The notes: generated by a model not told the origin, from the letters alone. Shown: positions 45,160 through 53,752, counted from the first letter of the stretch. The stretch is DNA of 64,000 bases from Rikenellaceae bacterium (GCA_902363575.1 CABJAJ010000006.1:62001-126000), one strand, 5' to 3'. Program-made: numbers and translations.

Positions 45160-46491
45160 ATGTTTGAAAACCTTACCGATAAACTCGAACGGTCGTTCCG
45201 CATCCTCAAGGGCGAAGGCCGCATCACGGAGATCAACGTCGCCGAAACGCTCAAGGAGATCCGCCGCGCGCTGATCGACGCCGACGTCAATTACAAGGTC
45301 GCCAAGACCTTCACCGACCAGGTCAAGGCCAAGGCGCTGGGACAGGACGTGCTGCGCTCGGTCAAGCCGGGGCAGATGATGACCAAGATCGTACGCGACG
45401 AACTGGCGCAGCTCATGGGCGGCACGGCCGCCGACATACGGCTCGAAGGCACCCCTGCCGTCGTGCTGATCGCCGGCTTGCAGGGCTCGGGCAAAACCAC
45501 CTTCTCGGGCAAGCTGGCCTCCTGGATCCGCAGCAAGAAGGGACGTCAGGTCTTGCTGGTCGCAGGCGACGTCTATCGTCCGGCGGCCATCGACCAGCTC
45601 CAGGTGCTCGGCAAACAGATCGGCGTGGAGGTTTACACCGAGCCGGGAAACGACAATCCGGTGGCGATCGCCGAAAACGCCATCCGCTACGCCCGACAGA
45701 AATCCTACAACGTCGTCATCATCGACACGGCGGGCCGGCTGGCCGTGGACGAAGCGATGATGCGCGAGATCACGGCGATCAAGGCTGCCGTCAAGCCGTC
45801 CGAAACCCTTTTCGTCGTGGATGCCATGACCGGGCAGGACGCCGTCAATACGGCCCGCGAGTTCAACGAGCGGCTCGACTTCGACGGCGTGGTGCTCACC
45901 AAGCTCGACGGCGACACGCGGGGCGGCGCAGCCATTTCGATCCGCTCGGTGGTCGATAAGCCCCTGAAATTCATCTCCAGCGGCGAGAAGATGGATGCGT
46001 TGCAGGTCTTCCATCCCGAACGCATGGCCGACCGCATCCTGGGCATGGGCGACGTGGTTTCGCTGGTCGAACGGGCCCAGGAGCAGTTCGACGAGGAGGA
46101 GGCCCGGCGGCTGAAAAAGAAGCTGGTGAAAGACCAGTTCAACTTCAACGACTTCATGGGACAGATCGCCCAGATCAAGAAGATGGGCAACCTCAAGGAC
46201 CTCGCCTCGATGATCCCCGGCATGGGCAAGATGCTCAAGGGGGTGGAGATTTCGGACGACGTGTTCAAGCAAACCGAGGCGATCATCAACTCGATGACCC
46301 CCGCCGAACGAGAGAAGCCCGAGATTATCAACGCCCGGCGGCGCGAGCGGCTGGCCAAGGGCAGCGGCACGACGATGGCCGACGTAAACCGCCTGATGAA
46401 GCAGTTCGAGGACACGCGCAAGATGATGAAGACCGTCGCCGGCGGCAACATGAAAATGCCCAAAATGCCCGGAGGCCGTTTCCGCCGTTAA
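45160..46491 (+). CDS. ffh: Signal recognition particle protein Ffh
   Basis: SRP54 GTPase that delivers inner-membrane proteins to FtsY/SecYEG. N domain (FENLTDKLERSFRILKGEGRITE), G domain with P-loop GLQGSGKTT near residue 108, DTAGR, TKLDGD; M domain is Met-rich (ISDDVFKQTEAIINSMTPAEREKP, then FEDTRKMMKTVAGGNMKMPKMPGG). At 443 residues it is full length. The last core gene before the island; a strong terminator follows. Confidence 0.96.
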   Translation: MFENLTDKLERSFRILKGEGRITEINVAETLKEIRRALIDADVNYKVAKTFTDQVKAKALGQDVLRSVKPGQMMTKIVRDELAQLMGGTAADIRLEGTPAVVLIAGLQGSGKTTFSGKLASWIRSKKGRQVLLVAGDVYRPAAIDQLQVLGKQIGVEVYTEPGNDNPVAIAENAIRYARQKSYNVVIIDTAGRLAVDEAMMREITAIKAAVKPSETLFVVDAMTGQDAVNTAREFNERLDFDGVVLTKLDGDTRGGAAISIRSVVDKPLKFISSGEKMDALQVFHPERMADRILGMGDVVSLVERAQEQFDEEEARRLKKKLVKDQFNFNDFMGQIAQIKKMGNLKDLASMIPGMGKMLKGVEISDDVFKQTEAIINSMTPAEREKPEIINARRRERLAKGSGTTMADVNRLMKQFEDTRKMMKTVAGGNMKMPKMPGGRFRR

Positions 46492-46542
46492 AAGATCGCC
46501 AACGCGGTGAGGCTCGTTCCGAGCAGCAGTGTGCAATATGAC

Positions 46543-46580
46543 AAACAACGACCTGAAAAATTCAGGTCGTTGTTTTGTTT
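46543..46580 (+). terminator. Terminator after ffh
   Basis: A 15-base-pair stem (46543-46557 with 46561-46575) with AAA loop and T-rich tail. Confidence 0.85.
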
Positions 46581-46686
46581 TACGGCAGCCGGCCGGGAAC
46601 GTCCCGTCAAAAAATATCTGCCCGACTCCGGGAATCCCCGATAGTTTTTTCTATATTTGTTGCGCAAACAACCAATTCCCATATGC

Positions 46687-47037
46687 CTATGGATAAATAA
46701 CCGAACAGCACATTAGATCCCATGTACCGTCCTACCGGTACATCCATATAAAAAGCGTTATCTTTACTCTTGCTTGTCGAAATCTGGTAAATTTAGTTAT
46801 ATCTCAAAATTTCACATCTTAATATCTTATAAATTAACAATTTATATTGTGATGTGTTTTTATCAAGGAACAAATTAGGAACAGAAACACGAATTATCAT
46901 ATTTTCTTGTTTTTTTATTTGCACTACCTTTCTTTCTCTTCACTTGTTCGTACTTTGAGTATTTTTCCAAGTCATTTCACACGATTTTCATCCTCTCGCC
47001 AAGAGTGATTGTTGCAGTCATCTATGGATGAATAACC
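46687..47037. repeat. Direct repeat CTATGGATrAATAACC, two copies 330 bases apart
   Basis: Copy 1 (46687-46702) has A and copy 2 (47022-47037) has G at the ninth base. The left copy lies at the point where composition changes from core to island. Confidence 0.55.
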
Positions 47038-47151
47038 ACAGCCAAAAGAAAAAAGGACAAATCTCTGTTTCTTTCAAGGAACATTGTTTTTTGCAAAGGT
47101 AACCATTTCCCTCAAAACACCTATACAGGCAGTCCAATATATCTGCCTATA

Positions 47152-47201
47152 TTTAGTTTACTTTAGTTTAGCATATATATAAGCTAATAGACTAAACTAA
47201 A
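47152..47201. repeat. TTTAGTTTA repeat cluster
   Basis: TTTAGTTTA at 47152-47160 and 47162-47170, and its reverse complement at 47193-47201, in a very AT-rich stretch. Such clusters often bind recombination or partition proteins; no direct evidence here. Confidence 0.5.
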
Positions 47202-47593
47202 CCTTTACCGAAGTTCTCCCCCTTACTTTTATATTCACAGTCAAAAGAGAAGATAATCGCACCGATATTTTCTTTTTTCGCTGCATCCCAATTTTACGGA
47301 AGTTCCTTTTATCGTAACTTCTGCCATAGGCATTTTATCCTCGCATCCCAACTTTCGGTCTGCCTGATGAGAATTGTGTCGCAAAGGTACTTGTCATGTC
47401 TTTCTTGTATTCAAGGTCACAGCCTGACGGTTCCCGACAAAATCTCCACGCTCCGCTTTGCAGAGGTCGTATTTGGTCGTGAAACCCTGCATAAAGAGCC
47501 ATAACACCTTTTGAGGCGACATAATTTTCAATCAAGCCCGAAAGTAGCTGAAATGCTAAAAGAGGGAAAATAAAAAACTTAAAACTTAGGATT

Positions 47594-47887
47594 ATGGCAA
47601 ACTATGCAACAAACATTTTCTACGCAAGGACGGAAAACAAAGCAGACCTCGACAAGATAGAGGCATTCTTGGATGACACTTTTGACGGCTTTGTCAATAG
47701 ACACAGCGATAGCGTGGATGCGGAGTTTACCTCTCGTTGGGTTTATCCGGAAGAAGAAATCGACAGGCTGATAGCTTCGTTGGAAGCCAAAGACAAAACT
47801 TATATCAAAATTCTGTCCTACGAATTTGCAGACGAATACGTGAGCTTCAGAATCTTCTCACAGGGTAAATGGGATATCAAGTTGTAA
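47594..47887 (+). CDS. Unknown island protein (97 aa)
   Basis: A small acidic soluble protein (MANYATNIFYARTENKADLDKIEAFLDD, then FTSRWVYPEEEIDRLIASLEAKDKTYIKILSYEFADEYVSF). Of a type common in Bacteroides conjugative elements, with no known function. First of four small same-strand genes; 18 bases to the next. Confidence 0.65.
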   Translation: MANYATNIFYARTENKADLDKIEAFLDDTFDGFVNRHSDSVDAEFTSRWVYPEEEIDRLIASLEAKDKTYIKILSYEFADEYVSFRIFSQGKWDIKL

Positions 47888-47905
47888 CCCTAAAATGACA
47901 AGACT

Positions 47906-48082
47906 ATGTACGAATACGAAAAAGATAGCGAAATTATAGGTGCGCACTGCACCCTGCTTACCCCCTATAAAGGCTACTCCGAGGGAACAGTTGTCGGCGA
48001 CTTCGGCAATAAAATAGTGGTACGTCTTAGCAGTGGCAAAGAGGTGGTCGAGTACCGTGATGAAGTGATTATTTACGATTAA
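47906..48082 (+). CDS. Unknown small island protein (58 aa)
   Basis: Starts MYEYEKDSEIIGAHCTLL and ends EVVEYRDEVIIYD. Pattern suggests a small beta-barrel (KIVVRLSSGKEVVEY), like SH3-type folds. It lies between two same-strand genes with 18- and 11-base gaps, consistent with an operon. No family recognised. Confidence 0.55.
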   Translation: MYEYEKDSEIIGAHCTLLTPYKGYSEGTVVGDFGNKIVVRLSSGKEVVEYRDEVIIYD

Positions 48083-48093
48083 ATCCAAGAGCG

Positions 48094-48420
48094 ATGCAAC
48101 AGGTAGCAATGAAATTCGTCCAATGGGACGTACCCGAATTAGAAAAGCTGAAAGGCTGCAGGGTTTACCAGTTACGGGAACAACTTGATAACGGAGACAA
48201 GTTGAGCCGTGAAGACAAGAACTGGATTACCCGAAACGTGAAAGAGTGCATCCATTTCAAAAGAGGTATCGCATTGATGGGCTACTTCTTTGATTTCTCC
48301 GATGTTCTCAAACGATATTTCGTGAAACAGCACGGACATATCACCGAGTATTGCGCCATTGACAAGACTGCGTTGCGCTCTGTCTTGTATGGTCGAATAG
48401 AAGACGTAGTAGAAGTATAA
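48094..48420 (+). CDS. Unknown island protein (108 aa)
   Basis: Soluble protein (MKFVQWDVPELEKLKGCRVYQLREQLDNG, then NWITRNVKECIHFKRGIALMGYFFDFSDVLKRYFV). No domain recognised. Part of the four-gene string of small proteins that often sits at the edge of Bacteroides conjugative transposons. Confidence 0.6.
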   Translation: MQQVAMKFVQWDVPELEKLKGCRVYQLREQLDNGDKLSREDKNWITRNVKECIHFKRGIALMGYFFDFSDVLKRYFVKQHGHITEYCAIDKTALRSVLYGRIEDVVEV

Positions 48421-48436
48421 TTAAAATCAAAGAAAC

Positions 48437-48694
48437 ATGAAAGCAACGATTGAGCATAGCTTTTGTCCTTATTGTGACGAGGTAACAGAACTCTACTTCC
48501 GTATCATCAACACGATTCTTTTCTCAACCGATGAAACGGAACTGCGTACCGGCATGGAACGCCTACAAGAAAAAACACGTCTTGATGATTATTTCGTCTT
48601 CGGCTATGGCAAGCATCACCTATGGGTCTGCCAAAGACGTCCCAGTAATCAAAAAAAGATTTTCGAGCATCGGGTAATCATGGCAGAATTTTGA
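48437..48694 (+). CDS. Unknown island protein with CxxC (85 aa)
   Basis: Starts MKATIEHSFCPYCDEVTELYF; the CPYC pair near residue 10 suggests a zinc knuckle or redox motif. The remainder has no recognised domain. Last gene of the small-protein string. Confidence 0.6.
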   Translation: MKATIEHSFCPYCDEVTELYFRIINTILFSTDETELRTGMERLQEKTRLDDYFVFGYGKHHLWVCQRRPSNQKKIFEHRVIMAEF

Positions 48695-49374
48695 TGATAC
48701 AGGCAGGAACGGGATAATCTTCCATTCCTGCCACGCCGCATTCCCTTTTTTACATCTATCTCTCTCTTTTGGCTGCGCCATATCCTTTTGTAAAAACCAG
48801 CCATTCGTGAAAAGCTGCCGTCCGCTTTTCCGAAAAGCAGGGTTCTTTCCTTTTTCCCTTTTGTCCCCTATTCTTTCTGCCGGACGGGAACATGGCAGCA
48901 CCCCGATACCCCGTTCCGCCTTTTGTCGCCACTTCGTTGATATTCCCTTCTGCGGTATCGCCACCTGTTGTCAGTTCAGTGTTCTGTTTGTAGCCACCTC
49001 TATTCAGTCCGACCGAATTACACGAAAATCCCTGCCGATTCTGCGGACTTACAGCCGAAACGCGCACCATTGTGCCGGTGGACGGATTGCTCTTTCACTT
49101 CCCCTGCAACTACGGCTTTCCGCTCATTTTCAGAATAGTTTTCCGCCGAAGTCATCATCATTTTCCGATGCAAAGATAGTATGCAGACGGGAACGACTTT
49201 GGAAGTCTTGACCAATGGCACAGCCGTACAATCTTCCTTTATCGAGCCTTCTGGTTTTGCCTACGGACAAAAATAAAGAGTATTGATGCGTCCGGCCTTG
49301 GTGCATTCCCTTAACTGCACCTACTTTTTGAGGCAGCGTAAAATTGATTTAATAACTTCTAAAAACAATTCATT
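48695..49374. other. Gene-free stretch, about 680 bases
   Basis: No convincing gene. A minus-strand frame at 48756-49070 (104 codons) is rich in Gly, Lys and Arg, lacks a good start and overlaps nothing known; it may be a decayed or non-coding conserved block. A short hairpin GCTTTTC/GAAAAGC is at about 48823-48837. The ssb leader occupies the right end. Confidence 0.45.
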
Positions 49375-49755
49375 ATGAAAAAGATTGAAAACAATTTCGT
49401 AGTAACCGGTTTCGTAGGAAAGGATGCAGAAATCCGTCAGTTCACCAACGCAAGTGTAGCACGTTTCCCTCTGGCAGTAAGCCGACTGGAGAATAATGGC
49501 GAGGAATCCAAACGCGTTTCCGCCTTTATGAATTTTGAGGCGTGGCGTAAAAACGAGAACACCGGGTCGTTCGACCAACTGACCAAGGGTACGATGCTGA
49601 CCGTCGAGGGGTATTTCAAGCCCGAAGAATGGAGCGACCAAAGCGGTGTGAAACACAACCGTATCGTGATAGTCGCCGTCAAGTTCTATCCGCCCGTCGA
49701 GAAGGAGGAGACTCCTGAAAAGCCGGCCAAACCAGCGAAAAAAGGCAAGAAATAA
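49375..49755 (+). CDS. ssb: Single-stranded DNA-binding protein
   Basis: A 126-residue element-borne SSB with one OB fold: VVTGFVGKDAEIRQF, RFPLAVSR, FMNFEAWRK and GTMLTVEGYFKPEEW in the right order. The tail is Pro/Lys-rich (KPAKPAKKGKK) and lacks the usual acidic tip, as in some plasmid SSBs. It would protect the transferred strand after relaxase nicking. A terminator follows. Confidence 0.92.
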   Translation: MKKIENNFVVTGFVGKDAEIRQFTNASVARFPLAVSRLENNGEESKRVSAFMNFEAWRKNENTGSFDQLTKGTMLTVEGYFKPEEWSDQSGVKHNRIVIVAVKFYPPVEKEETPEKPAKPAKKGKK

Positions 49756-49770
49756 TCCTTGCCTTATCAC

Positions 49771-49803
49771 AACAAAAGCGGCCTTTGGGTCGCTTTTGTT
49801 TTA
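49771..49803 (+). terminator. Terminator after ssb
   Basis: A 10-base-pair stem (49771-49780 with 49791-49800), ten-base loop, T-rich tail. Confidence 0.8.
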
Positions 49804-49842
49804 CTCATTACGGTGTTGTTGCACCATCTGTACTTTTATACT

Positions 49843-50124
49843 CTACTTGTTCTCTTTTACCGCATTCAGAAATGCTTTGGCAGGTTTGAATGCAGGGATG
49901 TTGTGAGCGGGAATTTTAATTGTCGTATTCTTCGAAATGTTCCGGGCCGTCTTTTCAGCTCTCCGTTTTATAACAAAGCTGCCGAAGCCGCGCAAGAACA
50001 CCTCGTTTCCCGCAACCATCGACTCTTTTACATTTTCCATGAATGATTCCACCACAGTCATCACAACCGTTTTCTCTATTCCGCTCTGCCGTGAGATCTG
50101 AGCGACAATTTCCGCTTTTGTCAT
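49843..50124 (-). CDS. HU-family DNA-binding protein
   Basis: A 93-residue histone-like protein: MTKAEIVAQISRQSGIEKTVVMTVVESFMENV, then GNEVFLRGFGSFVIKRRAEKTARNISKNTTIKIPAHNIPAFKPAKAF, all typical of HU/IHF. It bends DNA and could assist recombination by the element. Promoter TAATTTTG at 50153-50160. Oriented opposite to ssb. Confidence 0.93.
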   Translation of the reverse strand: MTKAEIVAQISRQSGIEKTVVMTVVESFMENVKESMVAGNEVFLRGFGSFVIKRRAEKTARNISKNTTIKIPAHNIPAFKPAKAFLNAVKENK

Positions 50125-50152
50125 ATTGTTCTTGATTTTAATGAATACGGTG

Positions 50153-50160
50153 CAAAATTA
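50153..50160 (-). promoter_or_regulatory. -7 box of the HU gene
   Basis: TAATTTTG on the minus strand, about 29 bases upstream of the ATG at 50124. Confidence 0.55.
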
Positions 50161-50191
50161 ACAAATATCCGCCTGTTATAACAATCCAAAC

Positions 50192-50296
50192 TTATTTGTC
50201 ATCCCGAAAACTGCTTTTACTGAATCCGCCGAAGACGCCCCTCAAGAGCCTGCCCACTACCAAAAATACCAACAATAAAATTATAATATCTCCCAT
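50192..50296 (-). CDS. Tiny single-helix membrane protein (34 aa)
   Basis: Start at the ATG at 50296: MGDIIILLLVFLVVGRLLRGVFGG, one membrane helix then a short basic/polar tail ending FRDDK. Located between the HU gene and the recombinase gene on the same strand. Too short for a family call; the clear helix-plus-basic-flank layout supports a real product. Confidence 0.5.
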   Translation of the reverse strand: MGDIIILLLVFLVVGRLLRGVFGGFSKSSFRDDK

Positions 50297-50399
50297 AGGT
50301 CTTATTTTTTATAGTTATATCCAACTTAAAGATACGAAAAAATAATGAATTACGCAAGTAATCTACTGATTTTCAATATCCATATTTGATTTATAAGTT

Positions 50400-51011
50400 C
50401 TATTTCCGGATGCCCGGCACGCGTCCCGGTGTTCGGTTAAGCTGAACCTTGTATTTATTGAGAATGCTGTACACGGTGCTTTTACTCCGGACACCGCTCT
50501 CTTTCCAAATATCACGGATTGAATACCCATTGTTATACATATCCACGATTTTTTTGTCCCGTTCAGTTTTACTCATACTTTTTTTGGTAATCGGAATACT
50601 GATACTCTGCTGCAGGCGTATAATCTTATCTGACGACTTCCGCAAAACAGCCACTTCCTCCGGTAATGCCCCGAACATGGCCAATACTTCCGCCGGTGTC
50701 GTGTCCGGAAACAATTTGTTGTCGGTGTCAATTTTATCGTGAATGGAGATAATACGCACGACCTTGATGCGGCATAGCTCGATCAATGCCGATAGTTCCC
50801 GTAAACCACGCACGGCATTGCTGAATTTTGACACCACCAATTCGTCGCCTCTTTCAAGATTCGACATCAGTTGTTTCCATCTCGGTCTGAGCGTCTCGTG
50901 TCCGACCGATTCTTCAACCACTTGTACACACCCGTACTGGCGCATCCATTCCTTATCCGCATCAAACGCATCGTAGGAATTCGCCTCGAATATATAACCG
51001 ACTTTTGCCAT
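50400..51011 (-). CDS. Serine recombinase of the master DNA invertase Mpi family
   Basis: A 203-residue small serine recombinase. It opens MAKVGYIFEANSYDAFDADKEWMRQYGCVQVVEE, which departs from the usual VGYARVS but matches the Mpi-type invertases of Bacteroides. The catalytic core continues with ERGDELVVSKFSNAVRGLRELSALI and IRIISIHDKIDT, and ends in a DNA-binding HTH (NNGYSIRDIWKESGVRSKSTVYSILNKY). Mpi of B. fragilis inverts many promoters genome-wide. The ATG at 51011 follows -7 box TATATTTG (51042-51049). Its targets here are unknown. Confidence 0.88.
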   Translation of the reverse strand: MAKVGYIFEANSYDAFDADKEWMRQYGCVQVVEESVGHETLRPRWKQLMSNLERGDELVVSKFSNAVRGLRELSALIELCRIKVVRIISIHDKIDTDNKLFPDTTPAEVLAMFGALPEEVAVLRKSSDKIIRLQQSISIPITKKSMSKTERDKKIVDMYNNGYSIRDIWKESGVRSKSTVYSILNKYKVQLNRTPGRVPGIRK

Positions 51012-51041
51012 ATCAATATACAATATTCATGATAACAAGTG

Positions 51042-51049
51042 CAAATATA
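51042..51049 (-). promoter_or_regulatory. -7 box of the recombinase gene
   Basis: TATATTTG on the minus strand, 31 bases upstream of the ATG at 51011. Confidence 0.6.
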
Positions 51050-51071
51050 CAAGTTTTATTCGAGTATCTGA

Positions 51072-51253
51072 ATCATACTATATTAAAAAACGAAAATCGT
51101 ACATTTTTCATGTTTTTATCTTCACTTGTTTTCATTGGTAATCATACTATTAAGTACGATATTAAAAAATGCGCAAAATACGGTTTTTCGGATGCGAAGT
51201 ATCAAAAATAATATATAGTTTTGCACTAAATAGTACGAAATAATATAGTATGA
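51072..51253. repeat. Repeat-rich control region between the recombinase and lipoprotein genes
   Basis: TCATACTAT occurs at 51073-51081 and 51142-51150 and inverted (ATAGTATGA) at 51245-51253, the last overlapping the lipoprotein start codon. ATATTAAAAAA occurs twice (near 51080 and 51159). Variants of GTACGA recur near 51098, 51154 and 51232. The arrangement resembles operator arrays controlling two divergent promoters. Confidence 0.6.
51216..51223 (+). promoter_or_regulatory. -7 box of the lipoprotein operon
   Basis: TAGTTTTG, 27 bases before the ATG at 51250. Confidence 0.6.
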
Positions 51254-52299
51254 AAACATCAAAATCGAACTTAAAACAGCCGATAATCTTTGCCAAAATA
51301 ATTGCCGTTTCGATTGCCGTATTCCTATGCGCGTCATGCGACAACGGCAATGGCAAACGATTGGCGAAAGCCAAGAATGACCCTGCCGGAACATACAGGG
51401 AATACCTGTCTGACATACGCAGGCAGAAAAGACTCTCCATTAAAGAATTGACCGGACACCTCAAGCAATGGCAAACATTGAGGGATTCCGTATTCCTGTA
51501 TCTCGAATGTGATACGCTTGGCCGGCTTCATTCCACTGTAAGAGAAGAGTGTGAACAGATACATGATTCCATCCGCATGGAATTTTCACGGATGGTGCTG
51601 TCTCAAACACGCACTTATAAGGATATACTGTGGGTAAAAGAACAAATCTCGCCGCATCTTGAAGACAAAGAGTTGCATCGTGTGGCTGAAACAATCCGGC
51701 CGTTCTTTGCCTCATTGGATAACCAGCCCGTCAGTCAGAGAAACCGACAACATATTCTTGCCACTTATCGAGCTACCCTTGCTGAAACGATTGATTACGG
51801 TATTCATTGTATGGCAGACCTGACGACCTTTATCGAAAAGGAGGATGCTGTGTACCGGGCATTCCTTTCACGTCTGCCTGATTTCGACGGCGAGAATCTT
51901 TCCGACATCACGCATGACACGGAACGATGCTGCGCACAGGTATTTCTTGCCGCCGAACGGAACGACATCACCTATCGCAATGCCATGATTTATTTGGCCA
52001 TGCGCACCAACCGCAGGCTGATTCAGAATGTCCGAACCTGTATCGACGACATCTGCAATCAAAAAGTCAAGACACCGGCACAGGCACAAGCCTACATCTG
52101 GATGCTTCTCCAGCCTTATTCGTCGTTGGACGGTTTCTGCTTGGCGTTGCTTTCAGCCGAAGAAAGAGAGCAACTCGATATGCTTGCCTCGCAGACACCC
52201 GACGCTTTCAGAGAGTTGGGCAGGATGCTGCACCCAGGAGACAACCGCTTGGACGAGCTGCCCGGAATGCTGATGGAAGCATTCATACACACGCTGTAA
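51250..52299 (+). CDS. Island lipoprotein, unknown function (349 aa)
   Basis: Predicted lipoprotein: signal IIAVSIAVFLCASC with acylated Cys near residue 30. The mature part is almost entirely helical and rich in Arg/Glu (LSDIRRQKRLSIKELTGHLKQWQTLRDSVF). No catalytic motif or family recognised. First of a block of four genes (51250-53752) with tight spacing leading towards the mobilization genes. Surface or periplasmic location is inferred from the signal alone. Confidence 0.65.
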   Translation: MKTSKSNLKQPIIFAKIIAVSIAVFLCASCDNGNGKRLAKAKNDPAGTYREYLSDIRRQKRLSIKELTGHLKQWQTLRDSVFLYLECDTLGRLHSTVREECEQIHDSIRMEFSRMVLSQTRTYKDILWVKEQISPHLEDKELHRVAETIRPFFASLDNQPVSQRNRQHILATYRATLAETIDYGIHCMADLTTFIEKEDAVYRAFLSRLPDFDGENLSDITHDTERCCAQVFLAAERNDITYRNAMIYLAMRTNRRLIQNVRTCIDDICNQKVKTPAQAQAYIWMLLQPYSSLDGFCLALLSAEEREQLDMLASQTPDAFRELGRMLHPGDNRLDELPGMLMEAFIHTL

Positions 52300-52302
52300 A
52301 AT

Positions 52303-52773
52303 ATGACAACAGAAAAATATATGAATATGTTACGACATTTTTATAATGACTTCATGGCATTCGTCCCCCTGCAACTTCCGCAGTTGCTCGATGTGACGAC
52401 GATGGAAGAACCGCAGTTCTACGGCGACTATGTGCTGCTTACGTTTCCGTTGCGCACCCCTTACGAACTGGACGAAGTAATGGATATGTTCGAGGACGAC
52501 ATGGAGTTGATCACGCTTTACCACCATATCCCGATGCGGACGGAAAAATTCGGTCATAGCACTTGTGCATACTCGAATCCCGCTTTCGGACAGATGTTCA
52601 AGATGAACGCCAAGACTGATACGGAGGGTAATGTAAACAGCATCCTTGTTACCATCTATGATTCTTTGGAGCAGATGTACGGGGACCTATGCCTCGATTT
52701 GGAACTTCACTCCAAAAGCGGGTTCCTGAAATACAAGAAAGACAAGTCCGACGTGCTGATGAATTTCATATGA
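52303..52773 (+). CDS. Unknown island protein (156 aa)
   Basis: Soluble acidic protein (MTTEKYMNMLRHFYNDFMAFVPLQLPQLLDV; FPLRTPYELDEVMDMFEDDMELITLYHHIPM). Starts three bases after the lipoprotein stop, and its own stop overlaps the next start. No family recognised; no signal peptide. Confidence 0.6.
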   Translation: MTTEKYMNMLRHFYNDFMAFVPLQLPQLLDVTTMEEPQFYGDYVLLTFPLRTPYELDEVMDMFEDDMELITLYHHIPMRTEKFGHSTCAYSNPAFGQMFKMNAKTDTEGNVNSILVTIYDSLEQMYGDLCLDLELHSKSGFLKYKKDKSDVLMNFI

Positions 52774-53171
52774 GAGAAAGTTTATACCGACAGATGGTCT
52801 ATTGCATCAACACCTACCGGACGTGGATAGAGGTTGCCGATGACAATCTCTACAAGGAGCATATCATCTCAAGAACCGACCGCACCGATTACCTCGTTTC
52901 CCGTACATTGGTGCTGCGTGCCTTCAAGACGAACGGCATACACGCCGAGGGTACGACATGGACTATTCCCGAACACGAACTGGACAAGGCTTTGGCCATC
53001 TACCGAAAGCAAGACAGTACATTCAAGCAGCGCATCAAGAAAGCGGCCATGTACTTTTCGCCCAAGGATGCCGAAACCCTTATCCGACTGGCGACATACG
53101 GTATTGTCCAGTTGGAACTCATTGTGCGCCCCACTCCCATACCCGAAAAGCCCTATTACTTATGTTACTGA
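52770..53171 (+). CDS. Unknown island protein (133 aa)
   Basis: Begins at the ATG at 52770 inside the stop of the preceding gene (ATGA). Contains TYRTWIEVADDNLYKEHIISRTDRTDYLVSR and IPEHELDKALAIYRKQDSTFKQRIKKAAMYFSPKDAETLIRLATYG. Helical, soluble. No family recognised. It overlaps the next gene by 10 bases. Confidence 0.6.
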   Translation: MRESLYRQMVYCINTYRTWIEVADDNLYKEHIISRTDRTDYLVSRTLVLRAFKTNGIHAEGTTWTIPEHELDKALAIYRKQDSTFKQRIKKAAMYFSPKDAETLIRLATYGIVQLELIVRPTPIPEKPYYLCY

Positions 53172-53752
53172 ATATCCTGCTACTCATTTTCTGCGCGATA
53201 CCTTTCGGGGTATCAATGTCATTGTACAAGAACAACAAGCGGTTCATGACACCCTTTTACATGGCAATGGCACGAAGCGGCAACGCCCGTAAACTGTATG
53301 TGCAAGTATGGCTGATATGCCTGCTTCTTTTCCATTATGTATATGCCTGTGGACATATGGGTGAGTTTGGAATCCTACTCTCTACCGGTGTCTGTGCCGC
53401 AATGTTCTCGTTCCGATGGACGGACAACTGGTTACGCAGGTTGCTTGACCGCCCCGGTGCATTTGTCACACTCGCATCGGTCGCACTGGTCATCGGCTTT
53501 GTGCCGCATCTGTACACCTTGGCGATAACCATTACCTATCTTCTTCTGGCAGCCCTGTTCTATCCCTCCGTTCGGGTCATGTCCGAATGCAAGGACACGG
53601 GGACACTTTCCGGATGGGCAAAGCATCCCGGAATGCTGTCAGAATCCTATCACGACAATCATCACGCAAATCTGCCGCATGAAGCGGACAGCGGCAACAC
53701 TGACATATCCGCACAATATGAATCATTAAAACCGAATGAAAATGAAAAATAA
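53162..53752 (+). CDS. Island membrane protein (196 aa), unknown function
   Basis: Starts MLLNILLLIFCAIPFGVSM, then four further hydrophobic segments (to about residue 140) and a His/Asn-rich hydrophilic tail (ESYHDNHHANLPHEADSGN). Membrane location is clear; function is not. The start at 53162 lies just within the preceding gene. Its 3' end overlaps the winged-helix gene by 17 bases. Confidence 0.6.
   Translation: MLLNILLLIFCAIPFGVSMSLYKNNKRFMTPFYMAMARSGNARKLYVQVWLICLLLFHYVYACGHMGEFGILLSTGVCAAMFSFRWTDNWLRRLLDRPGAFVTLASVALVIGFVPHLYTLAITITYLLLAALFYPSVRVMSECKDTGTLSGWAKHPGMLSESYHDNHHANLPHEADSGNTDISAQYESLKPNENEK

Larger units (their letters stand above)
46492..47593. other. Gene-free island edge, about 1.1 kb
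   Basis: After the ffh terminator comes a -7 box (TATATTTG, 46652-46659) followed by an ATG at 46683 that meets a stop after five codons. The composition then turns AT-rich. A hairpin lies at 46723-46742 (TGTACCG/CGGTACA). The 16-base word CTATGGATrAATAACC occurs at 46687-46702 and 47022-47037. At 47152-47201 there are two direct and one inverted copies of TTTAGTTTA. No convincing gene; one minus-strand frame at 47335-47535 was rejected. Confidence 0.6.

Noticed and set aside
47335..47535. 66-codon frame on the minus strand in the island edge
   Set aside because: No ribosome binding site, no recognisable motif, and the same stretch reads as ordinary AT-rich intergenic DNA; likely chance.
48756..49070. 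104-codon minus-strand frame between the CxxC protein and ssb
   Set aside because: Gly/Lys/Arg-rich with no domain, weak start and no neighbours on that strand; kept only as a note on the gene-free stretch.
50400..51011. Classical resolvase call
   Set aside because: The N-terminus lacks VGYARVS; Mpi-type invertase fits better.
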